A model generated the notes under the pieces. That model made no database searches. It saw nothing but the letters and a program-made list of their open reading frames with translations, and was not told where the DNA came from. Positions 1 to 11,717 of a stretch of 46,142 bases of DNA are shown piece after piece. Origin of the DNA: Bacteroidales bacterium OttesenSCG-928-M11 (GTDB taxonomy: Bacteria > Bacteroidota > Bacteroidia > Bacteroidales > Azobacteroidaceae); NCBI GenBank assembly GCA_030265685.1, contig JAJDGO010000008.1, forward strand, positions 1-46,142, read 5' to 3'. Within the stretch, counting starts at the first letter, position 1; each line of letters begins with the position of its first letter. Both the position numbers and the translations under genes were made by a program.

Positions 1-1
1 T

Positions 2-942
<941 letters not shown>

Positions 943-1079
943 GAATAATTTCAAATACAGTAAATCTTAGTTCGAAACCGAAGAAGAGAATCTTTCTCTC
1001 GAGACTTTGTTCTAATTGTATTCCGTCGAATGGTTTTTCTTCTTACCTTTGTTTCTAATAACACTTTAAATAATATTGA

Positions 1080-2258
1080 ATGATGAGAAAACTAACATTG
1101 TTGCTAATTATGGCTTTGCTTGTTTCTGTTTATAGTTGTAAGGATACAAAGCCAACGGAAGAAGAAATAAAGTTGCAAGAAGCGGCTTTACAGTATCACA
1201 CTTTAGTGGAAGGATTGGCGGGAGCAGACCGTTTGCCGCGCTCTTATAACAAAGAAACAGACGAATTAATAACCAGTGGAACCAGTTGGTGGTGTAGCGG
1301 ATTTTATCCGGGAACACTGCTTTATCTTTATGAAGCCACAAAAGACACTTTGTTATACAAGGAAGCTATGCGAGTTTTATCAGTAATCGAACCGGAACAG
1401 TATAATACTGGTACTCACGATTTGGGTTTTATGATGTATTGTAGCTTTGGGAATGCCCATCGTATAGCTCCTAACGATCATTATAAAGAAGTACTTGTAC
1501 AAAGTGCCCGTTCGTTGGCAAGCAGGTTTAATTATAATGTTAACAGTATTCGTTCGTGGAATAGTGGTCCCGAAAACTTTTTAGTGATCATTGATAATAT
1601 GATGAACCTGGAACTTCTTTTTTGGGTGGCAAAAGAAACCAACGATTCCGAGCTGTTTAATATAGCAGTTGCTCACGCTAATAAAACTATTGCCGAGCAT
1701 TATCGGGATGACTTTAGTTCTTTTCATGTAGTAAATTATGATCCCGAAAGCGGCGAAGTGAAAGTTAAACGAACACATCAGGGATATTCGGATGATTCTG
1801 CGTGGGCTCGTGGTCAGGCTTGGGGATTATATGGCTTTGTAATGACATATCGTTTTACGAATGACAAAAAGTACTTGGATCAAGCAATTCATGTTGCCGA
1901 CTATATTCTTTCGCATCCTAATCTCCCCGAAGATTTAATACCTTATTGGGACTTCAATGATCCTGAAATACCGAATGTGTTACGCGATGCCTCTGCCGCA
2001 TCAATAATATCTTCCGGGCTTCTTGAGTTGTATTCTTTCGAAGGGAATAAGCAATACTTGGACGCTGCGGAAAGAATCATTGCAAGACTTAGTTCTTCGG
2101 ATTACCTGGCAGAAGCCGGAACGAATGGAGGTTTCTTACTGAAACATTCGGTAGGACACTTAAAAGGCAACAGCGAAATAGATGTTCCGCTGTCGTATGC
2201 CGATTATTATTATGTAGAATCCTTAATTCGATTGAATAAGATTAAGTCCGGGAAGTAA
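1080..2258 (+). CDS. GH88-family unsaturated glucuronyl hydrolase, putative lipoprotein
   Basis: Lipobox-like N-terminus (MALLVSVYSC); GH88-like WARGQAWGLYGFVMTYRFT and YADYYYVESLIRL motifs. Confidence 0.85.
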   Translation: MMRKLTLLLIMALLVSVYSCKDTKPTEEEIKLQEAALQYHTLVEGLAGADRLPRSYNKETDELITSGTSWWCSGFYPGTLLYLYEATKDTLLYKEAMRVLSVIEPEQYNTGTHDLGFMMYCSFGNAHRIAPNDHYKEVLVQSARSLASRFNYNVNSIRSWNSGPENFLVIIDNMMNLELLFWVAKETNDSELFNIAVAHANKTIAEHYRDDFSSFHVVNYDPESGEVKVKRTHQGYSDDSAWARGQAWGLYGFVMTYRFTNDKKYLDQAIHVADYILSHPNLPEDLIPYWDFNDPEIPNVLRDASAASIISSGLLELYSFEGNKQYLDAAERIIARLSSSDYLAEAGTNGGFLLKHSVGHLKGNSEIDVPLSYADYYYVESLIRLNKIKSGK

Positions 2259-3093
2259 AATGTACGGCTGCCCAGTTGTCTTTCTCTTTATAAGAAACCA
2301 ATTGTAAGCCGCAATCTTCACACTTTTGTTGGATAACGGGTATGTCTTCAACATAAAATCCACTCATGAATAGGCTTGCGCCCGGATTCATACAAGTTCT
2401 ATAAGCCGGAATGTCTTGTAAAAGGATGTTCCGGTTTATGTTTGCAAATACAATATCAAAAGAACCTTTCCCGGATAATAGTGAAGCGTCGCCAAGAAAT
2501 ACTTGTACTTCTGGCGTCTTGTTTAAGACAATGTTTTCAAGAGAGTTTTCATAAGCCCATTCATCAATATCTATTGCTACAACAGGTAAGGCTCCTTTCT
2601 TTTTTGCTAGTATAGCCAGGACAGCAGTTCCGCATCCCATATCGAGAAATGAGCGAGAATCAACATCTTCGTCAAGTAAATACTCTACCATAAGACTTGT
2701 TGTTTGATGATGTCCCGTACCAAATGACATTTTCGGATCGATAACAATCGGGTAGGGCATATCTTTTGGTACATCTTGGTGGAAAGAACTGTGTATAATT
2801 ACTTGATCTCGGATATTTATCGGCTGAAAGAAATGGCGTTCCCATTCTTCATTCCAATTTTGCGAAACGATATATTGGGTATTATATTTGACTTCCGTGT
2901 CGATTAGCGGTAGATTATCCAGCAAGTCTGACAAGGCTTTTTCGTCAAATGTTTTTTCCGGAATATATGCCGAAATACCATTATTCGTACTGATAAAACT
3001 TTCGAATCCAAGTTCGTTGAGAAGTCCTGCACAGATGTCGCGATTTGTCTCTGTGTTAGGATTTAAAATTAGTTGTAACTCATAGTAATTCAT
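2242..3093 (-). CDS. prmA: Ribosomal protein L11 methyltransferase
   Basis: DPKMSFGTGHHQTTSLM, FLDMGCGTAVLAILAKKKGA, FDIVFANINRNIL; start chosen at MNYYELQLIL. The 3' end overlaps the convergent GH88 gene by 17 nt. Confidence 0.9.
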   Translation of the reverse strand: MNYYELQLILNPNTETNRDICAGLLNELGFESFISTNNGISAYIPEKTFDEKALSDLLDNLPLIDTEVKYNTQYIVSQNWNEEWERHFFQPINIRDQVIIHSSFHQDVPKDMPYPIVIDPKMSFGTGHHQTTSLMVEYLLDEDVDSRSFLDMGCGTAVLAILAKKKGALPVVAIDIDEWAYENSLENIVLNKTPEVQVFLGDASLLSGKGSFDIVFANINRNILLQDIPAYRTCMNPGASLFMSGFYVEDIPVIQQKCEDCGLQLVSYKEKDNWAAVHFTSRT

Positions 3094-3168
3094 AAAACAA
3101 AGGTAATACATTTTTTTATATGTGCTTTAAACATATTATTTTTGTGATTCAATCTATATAAGAAAATT

Positions 3169-3669
3169 ATGGCAAGACCAACTAATAAGCAAGATTTGAC
3201 AATTGCAGCTAATAATCAGTTCAATAAATTGTGGAATTTAATTGATTCTATACCCGAAGAGAAACAACAAGCTGTATTTTCTTTTGAAGATCGGGATAGA
3301 AACTTAAGGGATGTATTGGTGCATTTGTATGAATGGCACCAGCTATTGATAAATTGGATTTGCTCTAATCGGGCAGGTAATGCGACTAATTTTCTGCCAG
3401 ATCCTTATAATTGGAGAACATATCCGCAGATGAATGTTGAGTTTTGGAAGAAACACCAAACAACTCCGTTGAAAGAGGCAGTTGTTCTTTTGAAAAAAAG
3501 TCACGCGGATGTTATGAAACTTATTGACTCGTTTACTGATGAGGAATTATATACAAAGAAGCATTTCTTATGGACGGGAACAAGCAATTTGGGAAGTTAT
3601 TGTGTGTCGTCTACTTCAAGTCACTATGATTGGGCGATGAAGAAAATAAAGAAACACATAAAGAGTTAA
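3169..3669 (+). CDS. ClbS/DfsB family four-helix bundle protein
   Basis: MARPTNKQDLTIAANNQFNKLWNLID...VLVHLYEWHQLLINW...GTSNLGSYCVSSTSSHYDWAMKKIKKH resembles the ClbS/DfsB (DUF1706) family. Confidence 0.8.
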   Translation: MARPTNKQDLTIAANNQFNKLWNLIDSIPEEKQQAVFSFEDRDRNLRDVLVHLYEWHQLLINWICSNRAGNATNFLPDPYNWRTYPQMNVEFWKKHQTTPLKEAVVLLKKSHADVMKLIDSFTDEELYTKKHFLWTGTSNLGSYCVSSTSSHYDWAMKKIKKHIKS

Positions 3670-3728
3670 TCCGACATTCAAGGATAAAATCAATAAAGAA
3701 ATTGATTAAATATAAGCTTTTTTCTTTC

Positions 3729-4646
3729 CTATAAGAATGAAGGATAAAGTATAACGGCTAATGCTGCAAGTGCAATAATAATCCAAAGAATAATTCCTTC
3801 TAATATTGGCTTTATTCCTACTTCTCGAATTGACTTGGGAGATAATGTACTGCCTATTAATAATAAAGTCATAGAAAGAAAACAGTGGGATGTATCGGAT
3901 ATAAAACAAAGTATCTTGTCTGGAATTTGAATATAGGTGTTGATAATCATAGCTCCGATAAATAAAAAGATAAACCAAGGAATTGATATTCTTCGGTTTT
4001 GACTCTTCGAGAAAAATAATAAGGATATAAGCGACAATGGAATAATCCAAAGGGCACGAGTAAGCTTTACCGTAGTGGCAACAGTAAGCGCTTCTGGGCC
4101 ATATTCAGCTCCTGCCCCAACAACAGAACTGGTGTCGTGAATAGCAATAGCGGCCCACAATCCAAATTGTTGCTCTGTTAATCCTAACCAATGGCCAATG
4201 GGTGGAAAAATAAATAATGCAATGGCATTTAAAGTGAATATAATCGCTAACGACATAGATGTTTCGCTTTCATCGGAATTTACAATTGGAGAAATAGCTG
4301 CGATCGCGCTACCTCCACATATTGCAGTACCTGATGAAATTAAATAAGATAGTTTAGATGAGATTTTTAGCCAGCGGCCTATAAAATAACCTATAATCAT
4401 CACGCCGGTAACAGAAATGATAGTAAATAGCATTCCTTCTCCTCCGGCTTTAAGCGACTCGTGTAGATTCATACCAAACCCCAATCCTACAACTGCTACT
4501 TGAAGTAAGTATTTAGAAATTTTTTTACTGAGTTTAGGATAAGGATTCTTTAATAATAAGGCAAAGACAATTCCAAAGAACAAAGCGATAGCGGGAGAGA
4601 AAAATGCTGACGCGATAAATAATGCGATAAAAAGATAGCGACTCAT
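3729..4646 (-). CDS. YeiH-family putative sulfate exporter, membrane protein
   Basis: Polytopic protein with LQVAVVGLGFGMNL, SSGTAICGGSAIAAISPI and AIAIHDTSSVVGAGAEYG motifs typical of the YeiH/UPF0324 family. Confidence 0.85.
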   Translation of the reverse strand: MSRYLFIALFIASAFFSPAIALFFGIVFALLLKNPYPKLSKKISKYLLQVAVVGLGFGMNLHESLKAGGEGMLFTIISVTGVMIIGYFIGRWLKISSKLSYLISSGTAICGGSAIAAISPIVNSDESETSMSLAIIFTLNAIALFIFPPIGHWLGLTEQQFGLWAAIAIHDTSSVVGAGAEYGPEALTVATTVKLTRALWIIPLSLISLLFFSKSQNRRISIPWFIFLFIGAMIINTYIQIPDKILCFISDTSHCFLSMTLLLIGSTLSPKSIREVGIKPILEGIILWIIIALAALAVILYPSFL

Positions 4647-4878
4647 TTATTTGATTTGTTTGACTTGGCAAAGATATGCATAATAAATTTCATTATCGTT
4701 ATGATACATTCTCAATAAATTGTCCTTAGTTCTTTTTGTAACTTTAAGTATAAAAATTGGCAGGAAATAGATAAAGTTATACAAATTGCGATATTTTTTT
4801 TACTTTTGAGTTTTGATAGCTACAAAAAGATATTTGTCGAGGTAGTGTATTGCAAGTGATAAATAAAAAATTAAACGA

Positions 4879-6423
4879 GTGATAAGTAAGAAACAGGCTT
4901 TAGCAATAGCAATTTTTCCTCTGTTGGGAATCGCAGATCAAATGAAAGCATCTCCAGAGGAAGATCGTCCAAATATTATTTTGTTTTTAGTCGACGATAT
5001 GGGGTGGCAAGATACCTCTCTTCCTTTCTGGACGGAGAAAACTTCTTATAATGAGATATACGAAACTCCTAATATGGAGCGTCTTGCTCAGCAAGGAATG
5101 ATGTTTACACAAGCTTATGCCAGTAGCGTTAGTTCTCCCAGCCGTTGTAGCTTATTGACAGGAATGAATGCAGCTCGGCATCGTGTTACAAATTGGACAT
5201 TCCCCAAGAATGGTTCGACTGACCGGAAAAGTGATGTGTTGGAGTTCCCTAAATGGAATGTGAACGGAATTTGTCAAGTAGCAGACATTCCTTATACTTA
5301 TCAAGTAACTGCCTTGCCTCAACTGTTAAAAGATAATGGGTATCATACTATTCACTGCGGAAAAGCTCATTTTGGAGCCATCAATACGCCGGGAGAGAAC
5401 CCACACCATTTTGGTTTTGAAGTAAATATAGCCGGACATGCAGGAGGTGGCTTAGCTTCCTATTTGGGAGAAAATAATTTTGGAAATAAAGAAGACGGTA
5501 GCGCTAATCACCCTTTCTCTATACCCGGACTTGAAAAATATTGGGGTAAAGATATTTTTGTTACGGAAGCACTAACGATTGAAGCCATCAGCGCTTTGAG
5601 AAAAGCACAACAATACGAACAACCTTTTTTCTTATATATGTCGCATTATGCTATTCATGTACCGTTGGACAAAGACATGCGTTTCTATCCTAAATATATA
5701 GATAAAGGACTTACTCCTCAAGAGGCAGCCTATGCTTCATTGATTGAAGGTATGGATAAAAGTTTAGGTGATTTAATGGATTATTTAGAGGCAAATAATT
5801 TAGCAGATAATACAATAATTCTCTTTATGTCTGATAATGGTGGTCTTTCATCCGAATCAAATTGGCGAAGTGGTATGCTCCATACACAAAATTATCCATT
5901 GAATAGTGGAAAAGGTTCGGCATACGAGGGAGGTATTAGGGAACCAATGATTGTTAGTTGGCCGGGTAAAGTAAGTCCAAATAGCCGATGCGATAAACAA
6001 TTGATTATAGAGGATTTCTTTCCCAGTATACTCGAGATGGCTGGAGTAGAAGAGTATACAACAGTACAACCAATAGATGGAATCAGTTTTATTCCTTTGC
6101 TTGAAGGTACAGACGATTCTTCCTTAGTACGTACGCTAATTTGGAATTTTCCGAATCTATGGGGGAATGTCGGACCTGGAATCGGATCAACTTGTACAAT
6201 TCGGCAAGGTAATTGGAAACTAATCTACTATTATGAAACAGGAGAAAAAGAACTTTTTAATATTCATGAAGATATTGGGGAAAAGAATAATCAAGCAGCT
6301 TTACTACCAAACAAAGTCAAACAGTTATCTAAGGAATTAGGAAGTCGTCTTCGTTCAATGGATGCTCAACGACCAACATTGAAAAAAACGGGTGAACAGG
6401 TAGCATGGCCTGATGAAATTTAA
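4879..6423 (+). CDS. Sulfatase (family S1, Ser-type active site)
   Basis: PNIILFLVDDMGWQD, SSPSRCSLLTG (Ser-X-Pro-X-Arg), FMSDNGGLS, N-terminal hydrophobic segment; GTG start. Confidence 0.88.
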   Translation: MISKKQALAIAIFPLLGIADQMKASPEEDRPNIILFLVDDMGWQDTSLPFWTEKTSYNEIYETPNMERLAQQGMMFTQAYASSVSSPSRCSLLTGMNAARHRVTNWTFPKNGSTDRKSDVLEFPKWNVNGICQVADIPYTYQVTALPQLLKDNGYHTIHCGKAHFGAINTPGENPHHFGFEVNIAGHAGGGLASYLGENNFGNKEDGSANHPFSIPGLEKYWGKDIFVTEALTIEAISALRKAQQYEQPFFLYMSHYAIHVPLDKDMRFYPKYIDKGLTPQEAAYASLIEGMDKSLGDLMDYLEANNLADNTIILFMSDNGGLSSESNWRSGMLHTQNYPLNSGKGSAYEGGIREPMIVSWPGKVSPNSRCDKQLIIEDFFPSILEMAGVEEYTTVQPIDGISFIPLLEGTDDSSLVRTLIWNFPNLWGNVGPGIGSTCTIRQGNWKLIYYYETGEKELFNIHEDIGEKNNQAALLPNKVKQLSKELGSRLRSMDAQRPTLKKTGEQVAWPDEI

Positions 6424-6462
6424 AATGGAATAAAGGTGCAAGATAATAAATTAAAATTTTCC

Positions 6463-6621
6463 TTATTCTTTCTCCTTATTCTTTGGGTGTAAGATACAGC
6501 CAGCACAACTATCGCATGGGTTATTTTCTTTTTTCTTTCGAAAAGCACACGAAAATAATTTACGAATCAGATAAAGAATCACAGCAATTCCGACAATTGT
6601 TATGGCTATATACTGAAGCAT
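6463..6621 (-). CDS. FeoB-associated Cys-rich membrane protein-like (52 aa); absent from the supplied ORF track
   Basis: Manual minus-strand translation: MLQYIAITIVGIAVILYLIRKLFSCAFRKKKENNPCDSCAGCILHPKNKEKE, i.e. one TM helix, a basic linker and a CxxCxxC tail. Confidence 0.75.
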   Translation of the reverse strand: MLQYIAITIVGIAVILYLIRKLFSCAFRKKKENNPCDSCAGCILHPKNKEKE

Positions 6622-6652
6622 ATCTTAAAACCTCTTTTTTTGTATTGATGAG

Positions 6653-7102
6653 TTACAAATTGCTTGTTGATTTATGATTAAACAAACGAGTTTTTGCCAG
6701 TTGCTCAAATTCTGTTCCCGGTCGTCCATAATTAGAATATGGATGAATACTAATACCTCCCCGTGGAGTAAAAATACCGGTTACTTCGATATACTTCGGA
6801 TCCATTAATTTAATTAGATCTTTCATAATGATATTAACACAATCTTCATGAAAATCGCCATGATTACGAAAACTAAACAAATAGAGTTTCAAGCTTTTGC
6901 TTTCAACCATTTTCTGATCGGGAATATAATCGATTAATATAGTTGCAAAATCCGGTTGTCCGGTGATAGGACATAAACTGGTAAATTCGGGACAATGAAA
7001 ATGAACCCAGTAATCGTTGTCTGGATGTTTATTTAGAAAAGAATCCAATACTTCGGGTGCATAATCTTGTTTGTATTCTGTTTGTTTTCCTAAAGTCTTC
7101 AT
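6653..7102 (-). CDS. queF: NADPH-dependent 7-cyano-7-deazaguanine reductase
   Basis: [61 protein letters not shown]. Confidence 0.93.
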   Translation of the reverse strand: MKTLGKQTEYKQDYAPEVLDSFLNKHPDNDYWVHFHCPEFTSLCPITGQPDFATILIDYIPDQKMVESKSLKLYLFSFRNHGDFHEDCVNIIMKDLIKLMDPKYIEVTGIFTPRGGISIHPYSNYGRPGTEFEQLAKTRLFNHKSTSNL

Positions 7103-7126
7103 TTTTATTGATTATGATTTTATATG

Positions 7127-7795
7127 TTATTTTTTGTTTTTAAGTTGTTCGAATTCTTGTAAGCCTTTATTTCTTAATATGCAAGCAGGACACATTCCAC
7201 ATCCTTCTGCTACAATATCATTGTAGCAAGTTAGTGTTTTGTTTTTTATAATATCCAAAACTCCCAATTCATCTGCCAGTTCCCAAGTTTGTGCTTTATT
7301 TAACCACATGAGAGGAGTGTGAATAATAAACTGTTCATCCATTGCAAGATTAATTGTCGCATTTGTAGAACGGATAAAAGTATCCCGACAATCGGGATAA
7401 CCACTGTAGTCGGCTTGTGATACTCCGGTGACAATATTTTTTATTCCATGATCGCGGGCTATAACAGCGGCAAAAGTTAGAAAGAGAAGATTTCGTCCCG
7501 GAACAAAAGTATTGGGATAAGAATCGTCGGGTTTTTCTTTGTCCATCTCCATTTGATGATTTGTTAGCGAATTATTGGCCAAATGACTAATAATTGTAGC
7601 ATCTAATATTTGGAAAGGTACATTCGCTTCATTGGCTATATTTTGGGCTATTTGTACTTCTTTGGAATGTCGTTGTCCATATGTAAAGCATAGAGCTCTT
7701 ACTTCTTCGAAGTGTTTTTTCGCCCAAAAGAGACAAGTAGTAGAATCTTGTCCTCCTGAGTGTAATACCAATGCTGCATTTTTCTTCTGAATCAT
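7127..7795 (-). CDS. queC: 7-cyano-7-deazaguanine synthase
   Basis: [60 protein letters not shown]. Confidence 0.93.
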   Translation of the reverse strand: MIQKKNAALVLHSGGQDSTTCLFWAKKHFEEVRALCFTYGQRHSKEVQIAQNIANEANVPFQILDATIISHLANNSLTNHQMEMDKEKPDDSYPNTFVPGRNLLFLTFAAVIARDHGIKNIVTGVSQADYSGYPDCRDTFIRSTNATINLAMDEQFIIHTPLMWLNKAQTWELADELGVLDIIKNKTLTCYNDIVAEGCGMCPACILRNKGLQEFEQLKNKK

Positions 7796-7824
7796 ATTGT
7801 TTTTGTTGAACGAATTAATAAGAT

Positions 7825-9081
7825 TTATTTATTTAGCCAAAGTTCCGGGTTAAGAGCTTTTTTGTTTTCGTGAATCTCGAAGTGCAAAATAGTTCCATCT
7901 CCTTTAGTTAAGTCGGTATAAACAGTTCCTAAAGCCTGTCCTTTTTTTACTTTCTCTCCCATTTTTACGTATACTTTGTCTAAGTTTTGGTACAATGTAT
8001 AATACTTTCCATGTTGTACAAGAACAACACGGCAGTAGTTGGAGAATACTCCGGTATATATCACTTCTCCATCGAATATACAGAGAGCTTCTGTTCCTTT
8101 TAATACAAGAAGATCAATGCCTTTATAGTCATGAAGAGGAGAGGTGTTGGACTGATTTCTTCCGAATTTGTTTATAATCCGGTAGTTTCCTTTGATTGGG
8201 AAAGGTAGTTTGCTTTTGTTTTCCCCGAAGTTGGCGGATAAAGCCAAATCTTCTTTTGTTTTTTGAGAAGAAATGCTTGTCTGTGTTTTCGCGCTTGAAG
8301 TTCCATTTTCAGGCTTCTCTTTGTCTTTTGCTTCTCGAGCCTTTCTTGCTGCTTCTGCTTTTGCTATTTCTTCAGCGATTATCCGATCTATTTCTTTTTT
8401 TAGGGCAAGATCTTCTTTTTGTTTCTTTGCAATTTCGGCTTGAATTTGTTTTTTTTGTGTTTGTAAGTTTTTTACTTCAACAACTAAATTCTTTTCTTCA
8501 TTGTTGAGTTTATTTTCTTCCTCTTTCCTTGTGCTGAGGAGCGATAATTTTCGTTCTTTATTTTTCTCTAAATCAAGTTTTTCTGCGGCTAATATAGATT
8601 GATTTCGAGCTATTTCTTCTGCTTGAGTTTTATGAAAATTGGAATATTCTTTAAGATAAACAATACGGCGTAGCGCTTGTGAAAAATCGTTTGCGGACAA
8701 GATAAATAAAAGTCGGTTCGATTGATTTCTTTTTACGTACATCGACTCTACTGTTTCCGCATAGTTTTGTTTCTTTTTATTCAGCTCTTTTTCCAAATGT
8801 TGTATTTGTCTTTCTTTATGAGCTATTTCTTGATTCATGGCAACTACTTCTTGATCTAATGTTTTTATCATTTCAAGACGGGACTTTATTTGTTCACGAA
8901 TCAGATTGAGATGTAGGTTTTTACTTCCTCTATTCTTTTCAGTCTCTTGTATAGCTGCTTCCCCAAATTTAATATCTTCTTGTATTTTAGCTCTCTTTTT
9001 CTCCAACTCCTGAATGTTTTTGTTCTGAGCAAGTCCAAAAACAGGGATTAGTAAGAATAAGAGAAATATTTTTGCTTTCAT
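7825..9081 (-). CDS. EnvC-like murein hydrolase activator / M23 family peptidase
   Basis: Signal peptide, long coiled coil, C-terminal LytM-like domain ([26 protein letters not shown]...[21 protein letters not shown]). Confidence 0.88.
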   Translation of the reverse strand: MKAKIFLLFLLIPVFGLAQNKNIQELEKKRAKIQEDIKFGEAAIQETEKNRGSKNLHLNLIREQIKSRLEMIKTLDQEVVAMNQEIAHKERQIQHLEKELNKKKQNYAETVESMYVKRNQSNRLLFILSANDFSQALRRIVYLKEYSNFHKTQAEEIARNQSILAAEKLDLEKNKERKLSLLSTRKEEENKLNNEEKNLVVEVKNLQTQKKQIQAEIAKKQKEDLALKKEIDRIIAEEIAKAEAARKAREAKDKEKPENGTSSAKTQTSISSQKTKEDLALSANFGENKSKLPFPIKGNYRIINKFGRNQSNTSPLHDYKGIDLLVLKGTEALCIFDGEVIYTGVFSNYCRVVLVQHGKYYTLYQNLDKVYVKMGEKVKKGQALGTVYTDLTKGDGTILHFEIHENKKALNPELWLNK

Positions 9082-9115
9082 ACGTTATTGTTTATCTATC
9101 ATATGTAATTTATGA

Positions 9116-9958
9116 CTAATGGTATGATGAATTTATTAGTTGATCGAGTTGTATCTCTTTATATTTTTTAGGAATGTTGTAATCGATTGTGAGATTTTTA
9201 TTTAGATCTATATTCTTAAAGTTTAATGTCAACTGTATTGTGTTTTCAGCCAAACTGATAACAATGTCTTCTTTCATAGGGAAAACAGCATTGGTATTGT
9301 TTGGCTTTTTGAAGTCTGCATAATCCCAGCTAATGAATGCACTTCCTCTTTCATAATGAATAGCAGTATTTGTTATTTTGTTTGAATGGTCGGAAGTAAA
9401 TGTATAAGAAATGTTTTGTCTGTCACGATAGTTTAGGAAAGCATCATATTCGTCTTCGAGTAAAGTAAAGTATCGATGAAAGGAGGGGTCGAATGTTTTC
9501 TCTCCGGCAACAAATATTCGATTTGTAAATAGACTCTCCATGTCGTAATAATTGAAATCAAAAGGATATACATCTTTTATATTACGAATCGACTCATTAA
9601 TATATTCTTTATTATATCGGTCGATAATGGTTATCGAGTCTGGAGTTATAGTAAGTTTGAATATTTCACTTCCGATAAGCGGCATTGTAAAAGAAAGCTG
9701 TACGCATTCGTCTTTAATAATCCGCACTTGTCCGTTGCATGAATAGTGAGCATTCTTTCTTCCTTCCATTTTCAAAGATACTCCGGCCGACATAGAAAGA
9801 GTATTGTATTCGATAGAGTGATCTAAGATATAATTGATTCTATCTTCTATCTCTGCCGATTGCAATTGAATCCGGGTAGTCTCTTTTGTGCTTTTGCAGG
9901 AAAAGGCGAAAAAACATAAGATACTCAATAATATTCCGATTTGGATTTTATTTTTCAT
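9116..9958 (-). CDS. DUF4292-type lipoprotein
   Basis: Lipobox FFAFSCKSTK; the position between a TPR protein and an EnvC-like protein is the usual Bacteroidetes arrangement for DUF4292. Confidence 0.75.
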   Translation of the reverse strand: MKNKIQIGILLSILCFFAFSCKSTKETTRIQLQSAEIEDRINYILDHSIEYNTLSMSAGVSLKMEGRKNAHYSCNGQVRIIKDECVQLSFTMPLIGSEIFKLTITPDSITIIDRYNKEYINESIRNIKDVYPFDFNYYDMESLFTNRIFVAGEKTFDPSFHRYFTLLEDEYDAFLNYRDRQNISYTFTSDHSNKITNTAIHYERGSAFISWDYADFKKPNNTNAVFPMKEDIVISLAENTIQLTLNFKNIDLNKNLTIDYNIPKKYKEIQLDQLINSSYH

Positions 9959-11705
9959 AGTATGTTTTATTAGTTATTTTTTTCTTTAACAAATCAGAGT
10001 TAACTCCTTCTGAATCTTTTATATTTAATGCTTTTTCCCATTCCTCTATGGCTTTTTCTTCGTTGCCATATTTGAATAGTATATCGCCATAATGTTCAAT
10101 TATTTCAGCACTGATATTATCTTTTGAATTAGATAGAGCATCTTCGATATAGAATTTGGCTAGAGAATAATTCTCTTTCTGGAAGAGTACCCAAGCATAT
10201 GTATCAATATAAGTTGAGTTATTTGGTTTTAATTGAACTGCTTTGGCAGCCATGCGTTCGGCTTTTTCTAAATCCTCCTTGTCGAGTGAAAGGAAATAAG
10301 CGTAATTGTTGAGAACCGTTACGTTATTTTCGTTTAATTTTAGTGCTTCATCATAAGCGGTATATACCTTTTCTTTTTCGTAACCAAATTGATGGTAAAG
10401 GTCGCCCACATGACCGTAAAATTCAGAAACAATTGTTCGGTTAGTTGCGTGTGGCACGTTCTCAATTGCTTCTAGGAAAGTGCTTAATGCATTCTCGTTT
10501 TCATCTTTAATATAATAGGAAGCTCCTTTGTAAAAATAAAATTCCGGACTTTTAGGGAAGTATTCTAATGCTTTATTACATATTTCTAGTATTTCTTCAG
10601 ATTCTTGTTGTTCAATTGTGATACGTAATAAATTAAGCCAAATCGTTTTATTCATTGGATCGAAATCTGCGGCCAAGCGATATTGAAACTTTGCTTCTTC
10701 GATACGGTTTATCGAAACCAAATAATCGGCATAGATTATATTTATTTCTGTATCTTCTTGATGTTGAGATAGGAGAGTTGTCATTAGCGAATCGATTATC
10801 TCTTCTCCATTGGGAAGTGCTTGGGCATACTTGATGTATTTATTGAGAATATCTACTTTAAGATCGTTGTCTAAATCGGTATTTCTCAGAGCATTTTCTA
10901 TCTGTTTATATACCATTTCCTCCTTGCCCTCTATTTCGTAGTAATTAGCCATAGAGATAAAGTAGTATGGATTGTTTGGATCTAAAGAGTGTGCTTTGGA
11001 ATAGTATTCTAAAGCTTTCTTATTGTTTTGAAATTCTAAATAATGATCGCCAATAATAATAAGGTATCGAGCCTCTGAGGGAAACTTAGCCGATAACTTC
11101 TCGATTTCTTTTAATGCTTTATCATTTTTATCTATTGCTCGGTAAAGCTGGTATTTTTGAAATGAAACAATTTCATTCATCCCGATGTTGTTTTCTAAAT
11201 TGTCTAAGGATTTAATAGACATATCAGGATTGTTTAGTCGCAAATACAAATCGCTTAAATAGAAATGTATCTCGGCTCGCTCCGGCTCTATCTTGGTTAT
11301 CTCCTCATATAATACAACAGCCTTTTCTAATTGTTCGAAATCTCGGTATAAGCCGGCTAAGGCCAGTTTGTAATAAAGGTTTTCCGGATTATTTTCTACT
11401 GCTTTTTGTAGTGATTCCAAAGCCATTGTATTGTTGCGTTTGGCAATATAGTAGCGGGATATTTCGTAAAGAGCAGCAGAAGAAGATGGGTCAATGTCTA
11501 AAGCTGTTCGGAATGATTCGAAAGCTTCTTCATGTTGTCCGTTTAACTTAAGGCGAAGCCCTTCCAAGTAATAATAGTCGAATGATTTTGTTTCTTCGTC
11601 AGCTATGCACGGTGTAAAAGAAATAAGAAATATGCTCAATACAAAAAGAGGTAATGAGCATAATTTATTGATAAATTTTATGCTTGAAATGAAGAAACTT
11701 ATCAT
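9948..11705 (-). CDS. Tetratricopeptide repeat protein
   Basis: Multiple TPR-like repeats (e.g. ALEYYSKAHSLDPNNPYYFISMANYYEIEGK). Confidence 0.88.
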   Translation of the reverse strand: MISFFISSIKFINKLCSLPLFVLSIFLISFTPCIADEETKSFDYYYLEGLRLKLNGQHEEAFESFRTALDIDPSSSAALYEISRYYIAKRNNTMALESLQKAVENNPENLYYKLALAGLYRDFEQLEKAVVLYEEITKIEPERAEIHFYLSDLYLRLNNPDMSIKSLDNLENNIGMNEIVSFQKYQLYRAIDKNDKALKEIEKLSAKFPSEARYLIIIGDHYLEFQNNKKALEYYSKAHSLDPNNPYYFISMANYYEIEGKEEMVYKQIENALRNTDLDNDLKVDILNKYIKYAQALPNGEEIIDSLMTTLLSQHQEDTEINIIYADYLVSINRIEEAKFQYRLAADFDPMNKTIWLNLLRITIEQQESEEILEICNKALEYFPKSPEFYFYKGASYYIKDENENALSTFLEAIENVPHATNRTIVSEFYGHVGDLYHQFGYEKEKVYTAYDEALKLNENNVTVLNNYAYFLSLDKEDLEKAERMAAKAVQLKPNNSTYIDTYAWVLFQKENYSLAKFYIEDALSNSKDNISAEIIEHYGDILFKYGNEEKAIEEWEKALNIKDSEGVNSDLLKKKITNKTYYEK

Positions 11706-11717
11706 CTGTGCTTTGGT

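Noticed and set aside
985-999. Small perfect hairpin AGAGAA-TCT-TTCTCT downstream of the ispH fragment
   Set aside because: Six-bp AT-rich stem without a T-tract; a single copy of this size is expected by chance in AT-rich DNA.
2242-2258. Overlap of the GH88 and prmA 3' ends
   Set aside because: A 17-nt convergent stop overlap is common in compact genomes and needs no special explanation.
3098-3105. TACCTTTG box on the minus strand immediately before prmA (possible leaderless transcript)
   Set aside because: It ends 4 nt from the ATG and has no TTTG at 17-20 nt upstream; insufficient for a promoter call.
6483-6677. 64-aa plus-strand ORF after the sulfatase
   Set aside because: Antisense to the better supported FeoB-associated Cys-rich mini-gene on the minus strand.
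7796-7824. Possible preQ1 riboswitch ahead of queC-queF
   Set aside because: Only 29 nt separate the envC-like stop and the queC start; no room and no preQ1 aptamer-like sequence.
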